Source: Anaerolinea sp.
GTDB lineage: Bacteria > Chloroflexota > Anaerolineae > Anaerolineales > Anaerolineaceae
DNA: 64,000 nucleotides
Direction: 5' to 3'
Assembly: GCA_029975965.1 (NCBI GenBank)
Contig: JARKOV010000015.1
Span: forward strand, 61,324 to 125,323
Under the pieces are notes generated by a model. The model had not been told where the DNA came from. It saw only the letters and a program-made list of their open reading frames with translations, and searched no databases. Of the stretch, positions 8,470 through 17,848 are shown piece by piece. The translations under genes were made by a program, and so were the position numbers. How positions within the stretch are numbered: position 1 is the stretch's first letter; the number at the start of each line of letters is the position of its first letter.

Positions 8470-9327
8470 ATGGCCAAGGTCGCCATCGTAACTGACAGCT
8501 CCGCTTATTTACCCCCTGACCTTATGCAACGCCTGTCCATCCATGCCGTCCCGCTTCAGCTCATTTGGGGCGAAGAAACCTACCGGGACGGCATCGACAT
8601 CACCCCCGAGGAATTCTACATCCGCCTGCCAGACGCCAAGGTGATGCCAACCACCTCCCAACCTTCCCCGGCCGCCTTTCATGCCGTCTACGAAAATTTG
8701 CTCGAGCAGGGCAACGAGATCCTCAGCGTGCACATCTCATCCAAATTATCCGGCACGGTCGATTCGGCATTGCAGGCTCGCCAGACTTTTCCAAACGCAC
8801 CGATCGAAATTATCGATTCACTTTCCACTTCATTGGGAATGGGTTTCGCAATCCTCGAAGCCGCTCGCGCAGCTCAACAGGGGGCCACTCTGGCGGATTG
8901 CAAGACCATGGTCGAGCAATCCCTGGCCAACAGCCGCGTATTTTTCCTAGTGAACACCCTCGAATTTCTCCGCCGGGGCGGTCGCATAGGCGGCGCGCAG
9001 GCATTTTTAGGGACGGCTCTGAACCTGAAACCGATCCTCGAGCTGCGAGACGGGCGCATCGAAGCACTTGAGCGAGTCCGCACGTACAACAAGGCCCTCG
9101 ATCGCATCCTCGAAATCTTCGAGGCCCAGGTAGCCGGTCGGAAACCAATTCGCATCGGCATCTTACACGCCCATGCCGAAACGGAAGCCAATCGCCTGAT
9201 GGAGCGCGCTCGCGCCTTATTCAACGTCAACGACATCCGCGAAACGATGATCTGCCCTGTCAGCCCGGCGATCGGCACCCACACCGGTCCGGGTTGTCTT
9301 GGCATGGTTTTCACCATCGGCATGTAG
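8470..9327 (+). CDS. DegV family fatty-acid-binding protein
   Basis: DegV/FakB proteins bind a fatty acid and, with a FakA kinase, present it for phosphorylation and phospholipid synthesis. It has 285 residues. The start ATG at 8470 follows CAGGAGGCAATT. Family motifs are IVTDSSAYLPP (5-15), the TSQPSP loop, HISSKLSGT, DSLSTSLGMG, and the C-terminal GTHTGPGCLGM. The two-domain length is normal. Monocistronic: a terminator hairpin follows at 9403. No FakA partner is seen in this window. Confidence 0.92.
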   Translation: MAKVAIVTDSSAYLPPDLMQRLSIHAVPLQLIWGEETYRDGIDITPEEFYIRLPDAKVMPTTSQPSPAAFHAVYENLLEQGNEILSVHISSKLSGTVDSALQARQTFPNAPIEIIDSLSTSLGMGFAILEAARAAQQGATLADCKTMVEQSLANSRVFFLVNTLEFLRRGGRIGGAQAFLGTALNLKPILELRDGRIEALERVRTYNKALDRILEIFEAQVAGRKPIRIGILHAHAETEANRLMERARALFNVNDIRETMICPVSPAIGTHTGPGCLGMVFTIGM

Positions 9328-9402
9328 CACTCTGCCAGGGACCGCTCTATTCGGATTGGATCAACACACCGGAACTGGCCATATAACAGCTAAAACACAT
9401 TT

Positions 9403-9436
9403 CGGGCTGGCAATTCCAGCCCGATAATGTTTTAAT
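9403..9436 (+). terminator. Terminator after degV
   Basis: CGGGCTGG and CCAGCCCG form a perfect 8-bp stem with loop CAATT, followed by ATAATGTTTTAATT. Confidence 0.65.
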
Positions 9437-9507
9437 TAGCCATGCTGACCCAGGGCACTTGCCGCCGGGATTTGCAACCACCTCGCATTGATCCTTTCAG
9501 GAGTTCC

Positions 9508-10824
9508 ATGCGCACCTATCCAGAAATTGCCATCCAGATCGGTGAGATCCTTCTCCCCAGCCCAAAAATCGACCTGCAAAAATGGGCGGTGATTGCCTGC
9601 GACCAGTTCACCTCCGAGCCAGAGTACTGGCAACAGGTCGCAGAATTGGTGGGCGACGCGCCCTCAACTTTCAACCTGATCTTGCCCGAAGTTTACCTCG
9701 GCGCCCCGGACGAGAGCGCCAGGGTGGCGACTACCCAGGCTGCCATGCACGATTACCTGTCGAACGGGATATTCGTCTCCCACAGCGGGTTGATTCTGGT
9801 TGAGCGCAGCGTGAACGGGCGCACCCGCCACGGATTGATGCTCTCTCTCGATCTCGAACAATATGATTTCCATAGAGGTTCTCAAACCCTGATCCGGGCG
9901 ACCGAGGGCACCATTCTCGAGCGTCTGCCGCCGCGCATTCGCATTCGCCAAGGCGCCCCCCTCGAGTTACCCCATATCCTGGTTCTGATCGACGACCCCG
10001 ACCAATCTGTGATCGCACCGTTGGTTGGGGAAAAAGACCGCCTGGAGTGCCTGTACGATACCGATTTGATGCTCGGCAGCGGTCACCTGCGTGGATATGC
10101 AGTTTCCTCCAGCCAGGATGAGCAGCGTGTCGTCAATGCCCTTCGCCGTCTCGCCGACCCGCTCACTTTTCGCGCACGGTACGGCGTGGGGCCAGAAAGC
10201 CAGGTGCTGCTCTTTGCCATGGGTGATGGGAATCACTCCCTCGCGACCGCCAAGGCAATATGGGAGAACTTGAAACCCCAGGTGGGCATGGACCACCCCG
10301 CTCGATATGCGCTGGTGGAGATCGAAAATGTGCATGATGCTGGGCTGGAGTTCGAGCCCATTCATCGCGTGCTTTTCAACGTCAACCAGGACCTGCTGGC
10401 TGCCATGCGGCAATTTTATGGCAGCCCGGTGCAGCTTGGGCCTGTTGCAAGCATGAACGCGATGATGGCCGCTGTCATCGAACACGCAGGACCAGGCCAG
10501 GCCGTCGGGCTGGTCTCGCCGGACGGTTTTGGCGTGCTGTTGATCCCGGCTGTCAGCAACCTGCCGGTGGGCAGTTTGCAGATTTTCCTGGACGATTGGC
10601 TGGCGAAAGGCGGCGCAGGGCGCATCGATTATGTGCACGGTGACGATGTCGTGAGCAGGCTGGGCGGGCAGCCCGGCAACCTCGGCTTTTTCCTGCCTGC
10701 CATGGCGAAGAGTGAGCTCTTCAAAACGGTCATCCTGGATGGCGCGCTACCACGCAAAACGTTCTCGATGGGCGAAGCCCGCGAGAAGCGCTTTTACCTG
10801 GAAGCCAGACGGATTACTATCTAG
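9508..10824 (+). CDS. DUF1015 family protein
   Basis: 438 residues. The ATG at 9508 (MRTYPEIAIQIGEILLPSP) has CAGGAG five bases upstream; an in-frame ATG at 9442 lacks a binding site. Recognisable DUF1015 elements are WAVIACDQFTSEPEYW near the N-terminus, LDLEQYDFHRGSQTLIRATEG in the middle, and the stretch FAMGDGNHSLATAKAIWENL followed by HPARYALVEIENVHD. The family is widespread but biochemically uncharacterised, and no function is assigned here. It is followed immediately by a small hypothetical gene. Confidence 0.85.
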   Translation: MRTYPEIAIQIGEILLPSPKIDLQKWAVIACDQFTSEPEYWQQVAELVGDAPSTFNLILPEVYLGAPDESARVATTQAAMHDYLSNGIFVSHSGLILVERSVNGRTRHGLMLSLDLEQYDFHRGSQTLIRATEGTILERLPPRIRIRQGAPLELPHILVLIDDPDQSVIAPLVGEKDRLECLYDTDLMLGSGHLRGYAVSSSQDEQRVVNALRRLADPLTFRARYGVGPESQVLLFAMGDGNHSLATAKAIWENLKPQVGMDHPARYALVEIENVHDAGLEFEPIHRVLFNVNQDLLAAMRQFYGSPVQLGPVASMNAMMAAVIEHAGPGQAVGLVSPDGFGVLLIPAVSNLPVGSLQIFLDDWLAKGGAGRIDYVHGDDVVSRLGGQPGNLGFFLPAMAKSELFKTVILDGALPRKTFSMGEAREKRFYLEARRITI

Positions 10825-10826
10825 CC

Positions 10827-11174
10827 ATGTTCCGCTTTAACCCACTTGAACCCCCTGAAGATGGGCTTCCACCCGGCGAGGTGCGCGTCACCGAGCTCCG
10901 CGTCGAACCCTGGCCGGATGGCAGGCGCCTCAAAGTTTTTGTGACCGTCACCCCTTTTCTTGAGCGGCCCAATGTCACTGCGCTGATCCAGGATGATTCG
11001 GGGCAAGAAGTCGCCAGCACGACCATCGTGGAAACGATCGATTTCCACATGGTCTTCACCATGCACCTGCGCACGCCCGAAACTAGCGGGGCTTTTCTGC
11101 TGACGGTGGGGCTGGCATATCCGGATTTGGGTGAGGTGCACCAACGCGCCATCCAATTTCACCTGCCGGTTTAA
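10827..11174 (+). CDS. Hypothetical protein, immunoglobulin-like beta protein
   Basis: 115 residues beginning two bases after the DUF1015 stop, no clear ribosome binding site, so probably coupled. The sequence alternates hydrophobic and polar residues in short strands (RVTELRVEPWPDGRRLKVFVTVTP, FHMVFTMHLRTPETSGAFLLTVGL). It has no signal peptide, helix, Cys or catalytic motif. I do not recognise the family; a small beta-sandwich is my inference. Confidence 0.7.
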   Translation: MFRFNPLEPPEDGLPPGEVRVTELRVEPWPDGRRLKVFVTVTPFLERPNVTALIQDDSGQEVASTTIVETIDFHMVFTMHLRTPETSGAFLLTVGLAYPDLGEVHQRAIQFHLPV

Positions 11175-11256
11175 CCGACATGAGCGTTATTGGAATTGGA
11201 TCATCTTGAACAATTGAATCGTCAAAGTGAGGTTCACCGTACGAAAAGAACCAATG

Positions 11257-11304
11257 AGAAAGGGGCCGTCCAGGCGTTCTATCTGGGCAGCCCCTTTTTT
11301 CTGG
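11257..11304 (+). terminator. Long hairpin terminator
   Basis: AAAGGGGC pairs with GCCCCTTTT; the inner GTCCAG/CTGGGC extends the stem, and six T follow on the plus strand. It ends the DUF1015 unit and, with the A run on the other arm, could also serve the minus-strand gene at 11337-11558. Confidence 0.75.
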
Positions 11305-11336
11305 ACCCGCCTCAACCGGGCGGATCTGGAGGTATC

Positions 11337-11558
11337 TTAGAACAAGCTACGGATTACCAGTAAGAACCCGAAAATGATCAGTGGTACCCCGACGATCAAT
11401 CCGACGACGGTCAGGCTGACTAACACCCCTGCGATCATCAATACCAGGCCGATGACGGCCCCCACAATTCGACCTGTGATTTCGATGATGCCTATCACCA
11501 GCCGCCAGATCAACCAGAACGGCCATAAAAACCACGGAACCTTTTTCGATTCGGTCAT
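11337..11558 (-). CDS. Small two-helix membrane protein
   Basis: 73 residues. The ATG at 11558 follows TGGAGGTAAGACA; longer reading upstream runs into the divergent promoter and is not credible. A polar start (MTESKKVPWF) is followed by a Trp-rich amphipathic stretch, a helix (VIGIIEITGRIVGAVIGLVLMI) and a second helix (VSLTVVGLIVGVPLIIFGFLLVI). Glycine and valine rich, no Cys or charged residue in the helices. Unknown function. Divergent from the LacI-type regulator. Confidence 0.7.
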   Translation of the reverse strand: MTESKKVPWFLWPFWLIWRLVIGIIEITGRIVGAVIGLVLMIAGVLVSLTVVGLIVGVPLIIFGFLLVIRSLF

Positions 11559-11613
11559 TGTCTTACCTCCATTATCATATACGTGGAAGTGGCGAAAAAG
11601 TTCCAAATTTTCG

Positions 11614-11642
11614 TTGACGCCTCCCTGGAATTGTGCTATTCT
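11614..11642 (+). promoter_or_regulatory. Promoter of the LacI/pentose operon
   Basis: TTGACG (11614-11619), 17 bp, TATTCT (11637-11642), 54 bp before the regulator ATG. The following CCGTGAACGATAACGG at the start region is only weakly symmetric around CG and is a doubtful LacI operator. Confidence 0.7.
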
Positions 11643-11695
11643 CAATTTATTCCCGTGAACGATAACGGATAGACTCATAGCATAGGGACGGTCGG

Positions 11696-12730
11696 ATGAA
11701 CGCAAAGAAGAGCGTCACCATCAAGGAAGTTGCCCAAGCCGCCGGCGTATCAGCGCAAACGGTCTCTCGGGTGCTCAACGATCGCCCGGACGTCTCTGAG
11801 AAGACTCGCCAACGCATCCGTGACGTGATTGTCGAATTGGATTACGCGCCCAATATCATCGCGCGCAGTTTGATCCAGGGTCGCAGCAATACGATCGGCG
11901 TGGTTGGATATGGCCTGGGCTATTACGGACCATCGCGCGCCTTGACCGGCGTTGAGCGCCAGGTCAATGAGCTGGGCTATTCGATGGTGCTCAGCCTGTT
12001 GCGTGAACCGGAAAACATGAGCGGAGAAGATATCCTGGTGAACCTGTTGATGCGAAAAGTCGACGGGATCATCTGGGCGGTGCCCGAAATCGGCGGGTAC
12101 CGGACTGCCCTGTTGGAGGTGCTCCAGCGCGTCACGATCCCGGTTGTATTCATTAATATGAACCCTCAACCCGATGTGAGCGTGGTCGCGATCGACAACT
12201 TCAACGCAGGGAAACAGGCCACCCTTCATTTATTATCGCGGGGATATCGCAAGGTAGGCGTGATCACCGGGCCTCCCATGTGGTGGGAAGCGCGCCAGCG
12301 TGAGGCGGGATGGCGCAGCGCCATGCTGGAATCCGGCCGGTTCTCTCCGGTGGAACTGGACCGTCTCAAAGCCTGCGGCGACTGGTATCCGGAAAGTGGG
12401 GACCGCGGTCTCGAGCAGCTTCTTTCACAGGACCCTACCCTCGATGCGGTGTTCGCGTTCAACGACCCCATGGCTTTGGGCGCGTTGAACGCTGCGCGCA
12501 GGTTGGGCCGGAAAGTGCCCGGCGACCTGGCCATCGTTGGATTCGATGACGTCCCGGAAGCTCGTTTTTACCATCCCCCACTAACCACGTTGCGGCAGCC
12601 GTTGATCGAGCTGGGTGGTCAGGCAGTGCGCCTGCTGCACCGCATGTTACAGGTCAAAGATAGCCCCATCCAACCGGAGCAAATCTGGCTGCAACCCGAG
12701 TTAATCGTTCGCGAAAGCTCGACCAATTGA
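11696..12730 (+). CDS. LacI/GalR family transcriptional regulator
   Basis: Sugar-responsive DNA-binding repressor of 344 residues. The helix-turn-helix and hinge are at 8-60 (TIKEVAQAAGVSAQTVSRVLNDRPDVSEKTR, then YAPNIIARSLIQGRSNTIGVV), followed by a periplasmic-binding-protein-like sensor domain (GVERQVNELGYSMVLSLL, FNAGKQATLHLLSRGYRKVGVITGP, AVFAFNDPMALGAL, AIVGFDDVPEARFYHPPLTTL). It is the first gene before the isomerase-kinase-epimerase set, so the likely effector is a pentose such as L-arabinose, and it probably controls itself and this operon. Confidence 0.93.
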   Translation: MNAKKSVTIKEVAQAAGVSAQTVSRVLNDRPDVSEKTRQRIRDVIVELDYAPNIIARSLIQGRSNTIGVVGYGLGYYGPSRALTGVERQVNELGYSMVLSLLREPENMSGEDILVNLLMRKVDGIIWAVPEIGGYRTALLEVLQRVTIPVVFINMNPQPDVSVVAIDNFNAGKQATLHLLSRGYRKVGVITGPPMWWEARQREAGWRSAMLESGRFSPVELDRLKACGDWYPESGDRGLEQLLSQDPTLDAVFAFNDPMALGALNAARRLGRKVPGDLAIVGFDDVPEARFYHPPLTTLRQPLIELGGQAVRLLHRMLQVKDSPIQPEQIWLQPELIVRESSTN

Positions 12731-12802
12731 CCATTGCTCGCATTTGGTTCACCAGCTCGCTGGCCGGCGAGTGACATTCCAGACTATAAAAGGAGTAAAA
12801 AA

Positions 12803-14236
12803 ATGAAACCCGTGACACTTGGCGTCATACTCGGAAATCGCGGCTTTTTCCCGGATCACCTGTGTGTGACAGGCCGTAAGGTCATCCTGGATGTGTTAAA
12901 AGCCGAGGGCTTCCAGGTGGTCATCCTGGACGACACGATCAACAAAGCTGCCGGGTCGATCGTCACCGTGGCAGAGGCGCAGATGTGCGCAGACCTGTTC
13001 AAGCAGCACCGCGAGGAGATCGACGGGGTGCTGGTCACCCTGCCCAACTTCGGCGAGGAGCGCGCCATTGCCAATGCGCTCCGCTGGTCTGGCCTGGATG
13101 TGCCGGTGTTGATTCACGCCTTCCCGGACGATGTGACCAAGATGACCATTGCCGATCGCCGCGATTCATTCTGCGGGAAGATGTCGGCCTGCAACAACCT
13201 CACCCAGTACGGGATTAAGTTCAGCCTGACCACGCTTCACACGGTCGATCCGCAAAGTGAAAGCTTTAAAGCCGACCTGCGAAAGTTTGGCGCGGTATGC
13301 CGCGTGGTGCGCGGCCTGCGCGGAGCGCGTTTCGGCGCCATCGGCGCCCGCCCGGCAGCTTTCAATACCGTGCGCTACAGCGAGAAATTACTCGAGCGCT
13401 CTGGCATCAGTGTCGATACGCTGGATCTCTCCGAGGTCTTTGGTCGGGCTGCGCGCTTGAAAGTCGATGACCCCAGGCTGAAAGCCAAGCTCGAAGAGAT
13501 GAAAGCCTACGTGCCCGCCGGCGGAACCCCAAGTGAAGCCCTCACCCGCATGGCGAAATTGGGCGTTGTCATCGACGACTGGATGGCTGAAAACCGCCTG
13601 ACCGCCTCGGCTCTGCAGTGCTGGACCGCGATGGAGGAGTTTTACGGTGTGGTGCCGTGCACGATGATGTCGATGATGAGCAACAAACTCGTGCCTTCAG
13701 CCTGTGAGACCGATATCGCCGGTGTGGTCGGCATGGTGGCGCTGGCGCTGGCTTCGGAGAAGCCCTCCGCCATCGTCGATTGGAACAACAATTACGGCGA
13801 CGACCCGGACAAGGGCGTCATCTTCCACTGCTCGAACCTGCCCAAAGACCTGTTCCTCGAATCGAGCATTTCGGTCGAAGACGCGCCGAAGATGGATTAC
13901 CAGGCGATCATCGCCGGGACGGTTGGGAAAGAGAACACCTTCGGCACCATTGTCGGACGGCTCAAAGCGGTGCCTTTCACTTATTGCCGCGTCTCGACCG
14001 ACGATCTCAACGGGCGCATCCTGGCCTACCTGGGCGAAGGCAACCTGACCGACGATACGTTGAAGACTTTCGGCGGATATGGTGTGGTGCATGTGCCCAA
14101 CCTGCAAAAATTGCTGGCGTATATTTGCGAGAACGGTTTTGAGCACCATGTTGCCATCAATCCTTCTCAGACAGCCGACGCTGTACATGAAGCGTTCAGC
14201 AAATACCTCGGTTGGAGCGTGTATCACCACAGGTGA
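12803..14236 (+). CDS. L-fucose/L-arabinose isomerase family protein (COG2407-type sugar isomerase)
   Basis: Predicted aldose-ketose isomerase feeding the ribulokinase and epimerase downstream. It has 477 residues; the ATG at 12803 has AGGAG seven bases before it. The family C-terminal domain shows LQCWTAMEEFYGVVPCTMMS, then ACETDIAGVVGM with Glu302, VDWNNNYGDD with Asp326, and FEHHVAINP with His448/449, which match the metal-binding Glu, Asp and His of L-fucose-type isomerases. It is not AraA. Position in the operon points to L-arabinose to L-ribulose conversion, but L-fucose, D-arabinose or another sugar is possible. Confidence 0.85.
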   Translation: MKPVTLGVILGNRGFFPDHLCVTGRKVILDVLKAEGFQVVILDDTINKAAGSIVTVAEAQMCADLFKQHREEIDGVLVTLPNFGEERAIANALRWSGLDVPVLIHAFPDDVTKMTIADRRDSFCGKMSACNNLTQYGIKFSLTTLHTVDPQSESFKADLRKFGAVCRVVRGLRGARFGAIGARPAAFNTVRYSEKLLERSGISVDTLDLSEVFGRAARLKVDDPRLKAKLEEMKAYVPAGGTPSEALTRMAKLGVVIDDWMAENRLTASALQCWTAMEEFYGVVPCTMMSMMSNKLVPSACETDIAGVVGMVALALASEKPSAIVDWNNNYGDDPDKGVIFHCSNLPKDLFLESSISVEDAPKMDYQAIIAGTVGKENTFGTIVGRLKAVPFTYCRVSTDDLNGRILAYLGEGNLTDDTLKTFGGYGVVHVPNLQKLLAYICENGFEHHVAINPSQTADAVHEAFSKYLGWSVYHHR

Positions 14237-14241
14237 AAACC

Positions 14242-15330
14242 ATGACCGAAACTCAAACCAAACTACTCGCGTTGCGGTCGTACCTTCACGAGCGAGGCCT
14301 GCAAGGCGTGCTGTTACAGCGCAATAGCAACTTCTCCTGGCTCACCGCGGGCAGCAGCGCCGCGATCAACATCGCCGCGACCCATGGAGAGGCATCTTTG
14401 CTGGTCACTGCCGATAAAGCGTACGTCCTCACCAGCAACATCGAAGCTCCCCGCCTGGAGGGCGAGCAAGACCTGTGCAGCAAAGGCTTCGAGTTCTTTG
14501 TCAACGCCTGGTTCGAGCCGCCCTCTGCGGTCGACACCCTGGCGAAAGGGTTAAGGCTCGGTTCAGACGGTCCAGTTCCCGGCATGCTCGACGTGTCCGG
14601 CGATCTGTCGCGCTTGCGCTCCAGGTTGCTTCCGGTCGAGCAGGAACGCATCCGCGGCGTGGCGCGCCAGTGCGCCTCTGCGATGGCACAGGCCGTCTTC
14701 GCAGTGCGCCCGGGTCAGACCGAATATGAGATTGCCTCCCTTCTGGCAGAAGCCTGTTTGGAGCGCGGTATCGAGCCGATCGTCAACCTGATCGCCACCG
14801 ACGAGCGAATTTTCAATTATCGCCACCCCACCTTCACCGGAAAAAAATTGGCCCGCTACGCCATGCTGGTTCTCTGCGGGCGCAGCCAGGGGCTGGTGGT
14901 ATCCCTCACCCGCCTGATCCATTTCGGCCAACTGCCGGTCGAGCTCACCCAAAAATCCGAAGCCGTCGCCAGGGTAGATGCCGCGATGATCGCAGCTACC
15001 CGCCCTGGCCGCACCCTCGGACAGGTTTTTGAGGATACAACTGCGGCTTACGCGGCAGTCGGCTACCCGGATGAATGGAAATTGCACCACCAGGGCGGTC
15101 CAGCCGCCTACGAACCTCGCGAGAGCGTGGCGGTTCCGGGCAGCCCAGACAAGGTCTTTGCCGGGCAGGCTTACGCATGGAATCCCTCTATCACCGGCGC
15201 AAAAAGTGAAGACACCGTGTTGGTGACCGAGCAAGGTTTCGAAGTGCTGACCGAAATGCCGGGGTGGCCATCGTTCGAGTTGAGTGCTGGCGGATTCCAG
15301 CTTCACCGCCCCAGGATATTGGAAATTTAA
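14242..15330 (+). CDS. M24 (creatinase/aminopeptidase) fold protein, probably not a peptidase
   Basis: 362 residues from the ATG at 14242, whose ribosome binding site overlaps the isomerase stop. The N-terminal creatinase-like domain ([20 protein letters not shown]) is followed by a pita-bread domain ([22 protein letters not shown]). In true M24 peptidases two Asp, one His and two Glu bind metals. Here the Asp-bearing strand reads [17 protein letters not shown] and lacks both Asp, while HHQGG (His282/283) and [11 protein letters not shown] remain. So it is probably a hydrolase or binding protein without a di-metal centre. It is embedded in the pentose operon; its role there is unknown. Confidence 0.8.
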   Translation: MTETQTKLLALRSYLHERGLQGVLLQRNSNFSWLTAGSSAAINIAATHGEASLLVTADKAYVLTSNIEAPRLEGEQDLCSKGFEFFVNAWFEPPSAVDTLAKGLRLGSDGPVPGMLDVSGDLSRLRSRLLPVEQERIRGVARQCASAMAQAVFAVRPGQTEYEIASLLAEACLERGIEPIVNLIATDERIFNYRHPTFTGKKLARYAMLVLCGRSQGLVVSLTRLIHFGQLPVELTQKSEAVARVDAAMIAATRPGRTLGQVFEDTTAAYAAVGYPDEWKLHHQGGPAAYEPRESVAVPGSPDKVFAGQAYAWNPSITGAKSEDTVLVTEQGFEVLTEMPGWPSFELSAGGFQLHRPRILEI

Positions 15331-15346
15331 CCGTCAGGCGGCTTTC

Positions 15347-17029
15347 GTGTCCGCAAAAACCTATGCCATTGGGGTAGATTTCGGCACCGAATCCGGACGA
15401 GCGGTGCTGGTGGACGTCTCCAATGGGTCCGAAGTCGCCACCGCTGTGTACAAGTACGCCAACGGCGTCATCGATGCGAAGCTTCCCGGCAGTGATATCC
15501 GCCTGGAGCCGGACTGGGCTCTGCAAGATCCCAAAGATTATATCGACGCTCTCAAAGAGACCATTCCTGCGGTGATAAGGCAGAGCGGCGTCACTCCTGC
15601 CGATGTGATTGGCATCGGCATCGATTTCACCGCCTGCACCATGTTGCCCACGCTCAAAGACGGCACGCCGTTGTGCTTCTTGCCCCAATTCCGCAATCGT
15701 CCGCACGCCTGGACCAAGCTATGGAAACACCACGCTGCGCAGCCCGAAGCCAACGCATTGAACGAGATCGCCCGTGAAAAAGGTTTCACCTTCCTCGACC
15801 GGTACGGCGGCAAGATCAGCTCTGAGTGGTTCTTTCCCAAGGTCTGGCAAATTTTGAATGAGGACCCGGAAATATATCACGCCGCCGAGAGATTCATCGA
15901 AGCCGCCGATTGGGTGGTCTGGCAACTGACCGGCGAGGAAAAGCGCAATTCCTGCACCGCCGGTTACAAGGCAATCTGGTCGAAGAGCGAGGGCTTCCCG
16001 CCCAAGCAATTCTTCAAAGCGCTCGATCCGCGCCTGGAGAACATCGTCGACGAAAAGATGACCCGCACCATCGTGCCGCTGGGCGAGCGCGCCGGTGGGC
16101 TCACCGCCCAGGCTGCCGGCTGGACCGGTCTCAATCCCGGCACGGCGGTCGCGGTCGCCAATGTGGACGCGCACGTCTCGGTGCCCGCATCGACAGTGGT
16201 CGACACCGGGAAAATGGTGATGATCATGGGCACCTCGATCTGTCACATGGTGCTCGGTCGCGAGGCAAGGATTGTCCCAGGCATCTGCGGCTTCACCGAA
16301 GACGGCATCATCCCCGGTTTCATCGGGTACGAAGCAGGTCAATCCTGCGTGGGGGATCACTTCGCCTGGTTTGTCGAAAATTGCGTCCCGGAGGCATACC
16401 AACAAGAAGCACGCGTCCGCGGCATCGACATTCACGCGCTGCTCGAGGAGAAAGCCGCCCGGCTGACCCCCGGCGAGAGCGGCTTACTCGCCCTGGACTG
16501 GTGGAATGGCAACCGTTCGGTGCTCGTCGATGTAGACCTGACCGGCATGATGCTCGGCATGACCTTGCTGACCAAACCCGAAGAGATGTACCGCGCCTTG
16601 ATCGAGGCCACCGCCTACGGCACGCGCGTGATCATCGAGGCCTTCAACGCCAACGGCGTGACGGTTGACGAATTGATCGCCACCGGCGGTCTGCCCGATC
16701 GAAACCGCCTTCTCATGCAAATTTACGCCGACGTCACCGGCAAGGAGATTCGCGTCTCGGCTGCCAGGCAGACGCCCGCCCTCGGTTCGGCTATGTTTGG
16801 CGCAGTAGCGGCTGGGAAAGCCGCCGGGGGGTATGACTCCATCCTCGAAGCAAGCCAGAAAATGGCCCACCTGCGTGACGAAGTTTACCGGCCGATTCCG
16901 GAGAACCAGCTCATTTACGCGCGCCTCTTCCAGGAATATGTCCAGCTTCACGATACCTTCGGGCGCGGCGTCAACGACGTGATGAAGCGTCTCAAAGCCC
17001 TCAAGGCAGAGGTGTTGGCAGGAAGGTAG
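15347..17029 (+). CDS. araB: Ribulokinase
   Basis: ATP-dependent phosphorylation of L-ribulose to L-ribulose 5-phosphate. It has 560 residues, the normal AraB length. The start is GTG at 15347; the longer reading overlaps the preceding gene by 47 nt. FGGY-kinase landmarks: [17 protein letters not shown] at the N-terminus, [57 protein letters not shown], and in the second domain [12 protein letters not shown] and [21 protein letters not shown]. Third catabolic gene of the operon; a 126-bp gap containing a 34-nt palindrome separates it from araD. Confidence 0.95.
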   Translation: MSAKTYAIGVDFGTESGRAVLVDVSNGSEVATAVYKYANGVIDAKLPGSDIRLEPDWALQDPKDYIDALKETIPAVIRQSGVTPADVIGIGIDFTACTMLPTLKDGTPLCFLPQFRNRPHAWTKLWKHHAAQPEANALNEIAREKGFTFLDRYGGKISSEWFFPKVWQILNEDPEIYHAAERFIEAADWVVWQLTGEEKRNSCTAGYKAIWSKSEGFPPKQFFKALDPRLENIVDEKMTRTIVPLGERAGGLTAQAAGWTGLNPGTAVAVANVDAHVSVPASTVVDTGKMVMIMGTSICHMVLGREARIVPGICGFTEDGIIPGFIGYEAGQSCVGDHFAWFVENCVPEAYQQEARVRGIDIHALLEEKAARLTPGESGLLALDWWNGNRSVLVDVDLTGMMLGMTLLTKPEEMYRALIEATAYGTRVIIEAFNANGVTVDELIATGGLPDRNRLLMQIYADVTGKEIRVSAARQTPALGSAMFGAVAAGKAAGGYDSILEASQKMAHLRDEVYRPIPENQLIYARLFQEYVQLHDTFGRGVNDVMKRLKALKAEVLAGR

Positions 17030-17058
17030 CCAAGACCGCCCTTCCGATTTTCAACGAC

Positions 17059-17092
17059 CCGGCATGGATCCGGCGCGCCGGATCCATGCCGG
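17059..17092. repeat. Perfect 34-nt palindrome between araB and araD
   Basis: CCGGCATGGATCC starts the left arm and the right arm is its exact complement, with GGCGCGCC at the centre. It can fold into a hairpin of up to 17 pairs (about 15 with a 4-nt loop). It contains two GGATCC sites and no T run. It may stabilise or attenuate mRNA inside the operon, bind a regulator, or be one copy of a dispersed element. Confidence 0.75.
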
Positions 17093-17155
17093 AAAGATCG
17101 AGCTCCCCTTACCGATGATGTGGATAAGGGAGTAAGCCCAAGACAAGGAGCACCC

Positions 17156-17800
17156 ATGCGATTCGAATCCATCCGCAACGACCTCGTCAAGCTCCACCTG
17201 ATCCTCCCCGCAGCCAATCTCGTCACCTGGACGAGTGGCAACGTGAGCATTCGCGATAAGGAAACCGGCCTGGTCGTCATCAAACCTTCCGGCATCATGT
17301 ACGAAGACCTGCGACCCGAGCATTTTGTCGTCCTCGATGTCAATGGCAAGGTTATCGAGGGCAACCTCAAGCCCTCTTCCGATACCGCCAGCCACCTGTA
17401 CATCTATCGCCACCGCCCAGATGTGTTCGGCGTGGTGCACACTCACTCACCTTATGCCACCGCCTTCGCCGCCAACGGTCTGCCTATCCCGGTTTACCTC
17501 ACCGCCCAGGCCGATGAATTCGGAGGGCCTGTTCCATGCGCCGGCTTCGGCCTGATTGGCGGAGAAGATATCGGTAGATTGGTCGTCGAAAATATCGGTA
17601 AGTCGGTCGCCTGCCTGCTCAAAAACCATGGCGTCTTCACCATCGGACCAAGCGGAAAAGCCGCCGTCAAAGCTGCCGTGATGGTCGAGGATGTCGCCCG
17701 AACCGCCTGGATTGCCCGCCAGCTTGGACAGCCCGACGAGATACCGCCCGAAATGGTTGAGAAGCTGCACTACCGCTATACCCACGAGTACGGGCAGTAA
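17156..17800 (+). CDS. araD: L-ribulose-5-phosphate 4-epimerase (class II aldolase family)
   Basis: Converts L-ribulose 5-phosphate to D-xylulose 5-phosphate. It has 214 residues. The ATG at 17156 follows CAAGGAGCACCC. The class II aldolase metal site is complete: Asp76 in LKPSSDTASH, His95 and His97 in VVHTHSPYATAFA, His158 in LLKNHGVF. TWTSGNVSIRD and VIKPSGIMYEDL are the substrate-binding loops. Fuculose-phosphate aldolase is a relative, but the neighbouring ribulokinase favours AraD. Last gene of the LacI-controlled unit. Confidence 0.9.
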   Translation: MRFESIRNDLVKLHLILPAANLVTWTSGNVSIRDKETGLVVIKPSGIMYEDLRPEHFVVLDVNGKVIEGNLKPSSDTASHLYIYRHRPDVFGVVHTHSPYATAFAANGLPIPVYLTAQADEFGGPVPCAGFGLIGGEDIGRLVVENIGKSVACLLKNHGVFTIGPSGKAAVKAAVMVEDVARTAWIARQLGQPDEIPPEMVEKLHYRYTHEYGQ

Positions 17801-17848
17801 CGCTTAAACCGTAAAACTGGCGAGCGATTCTCTACCTCTTAACCAGCC

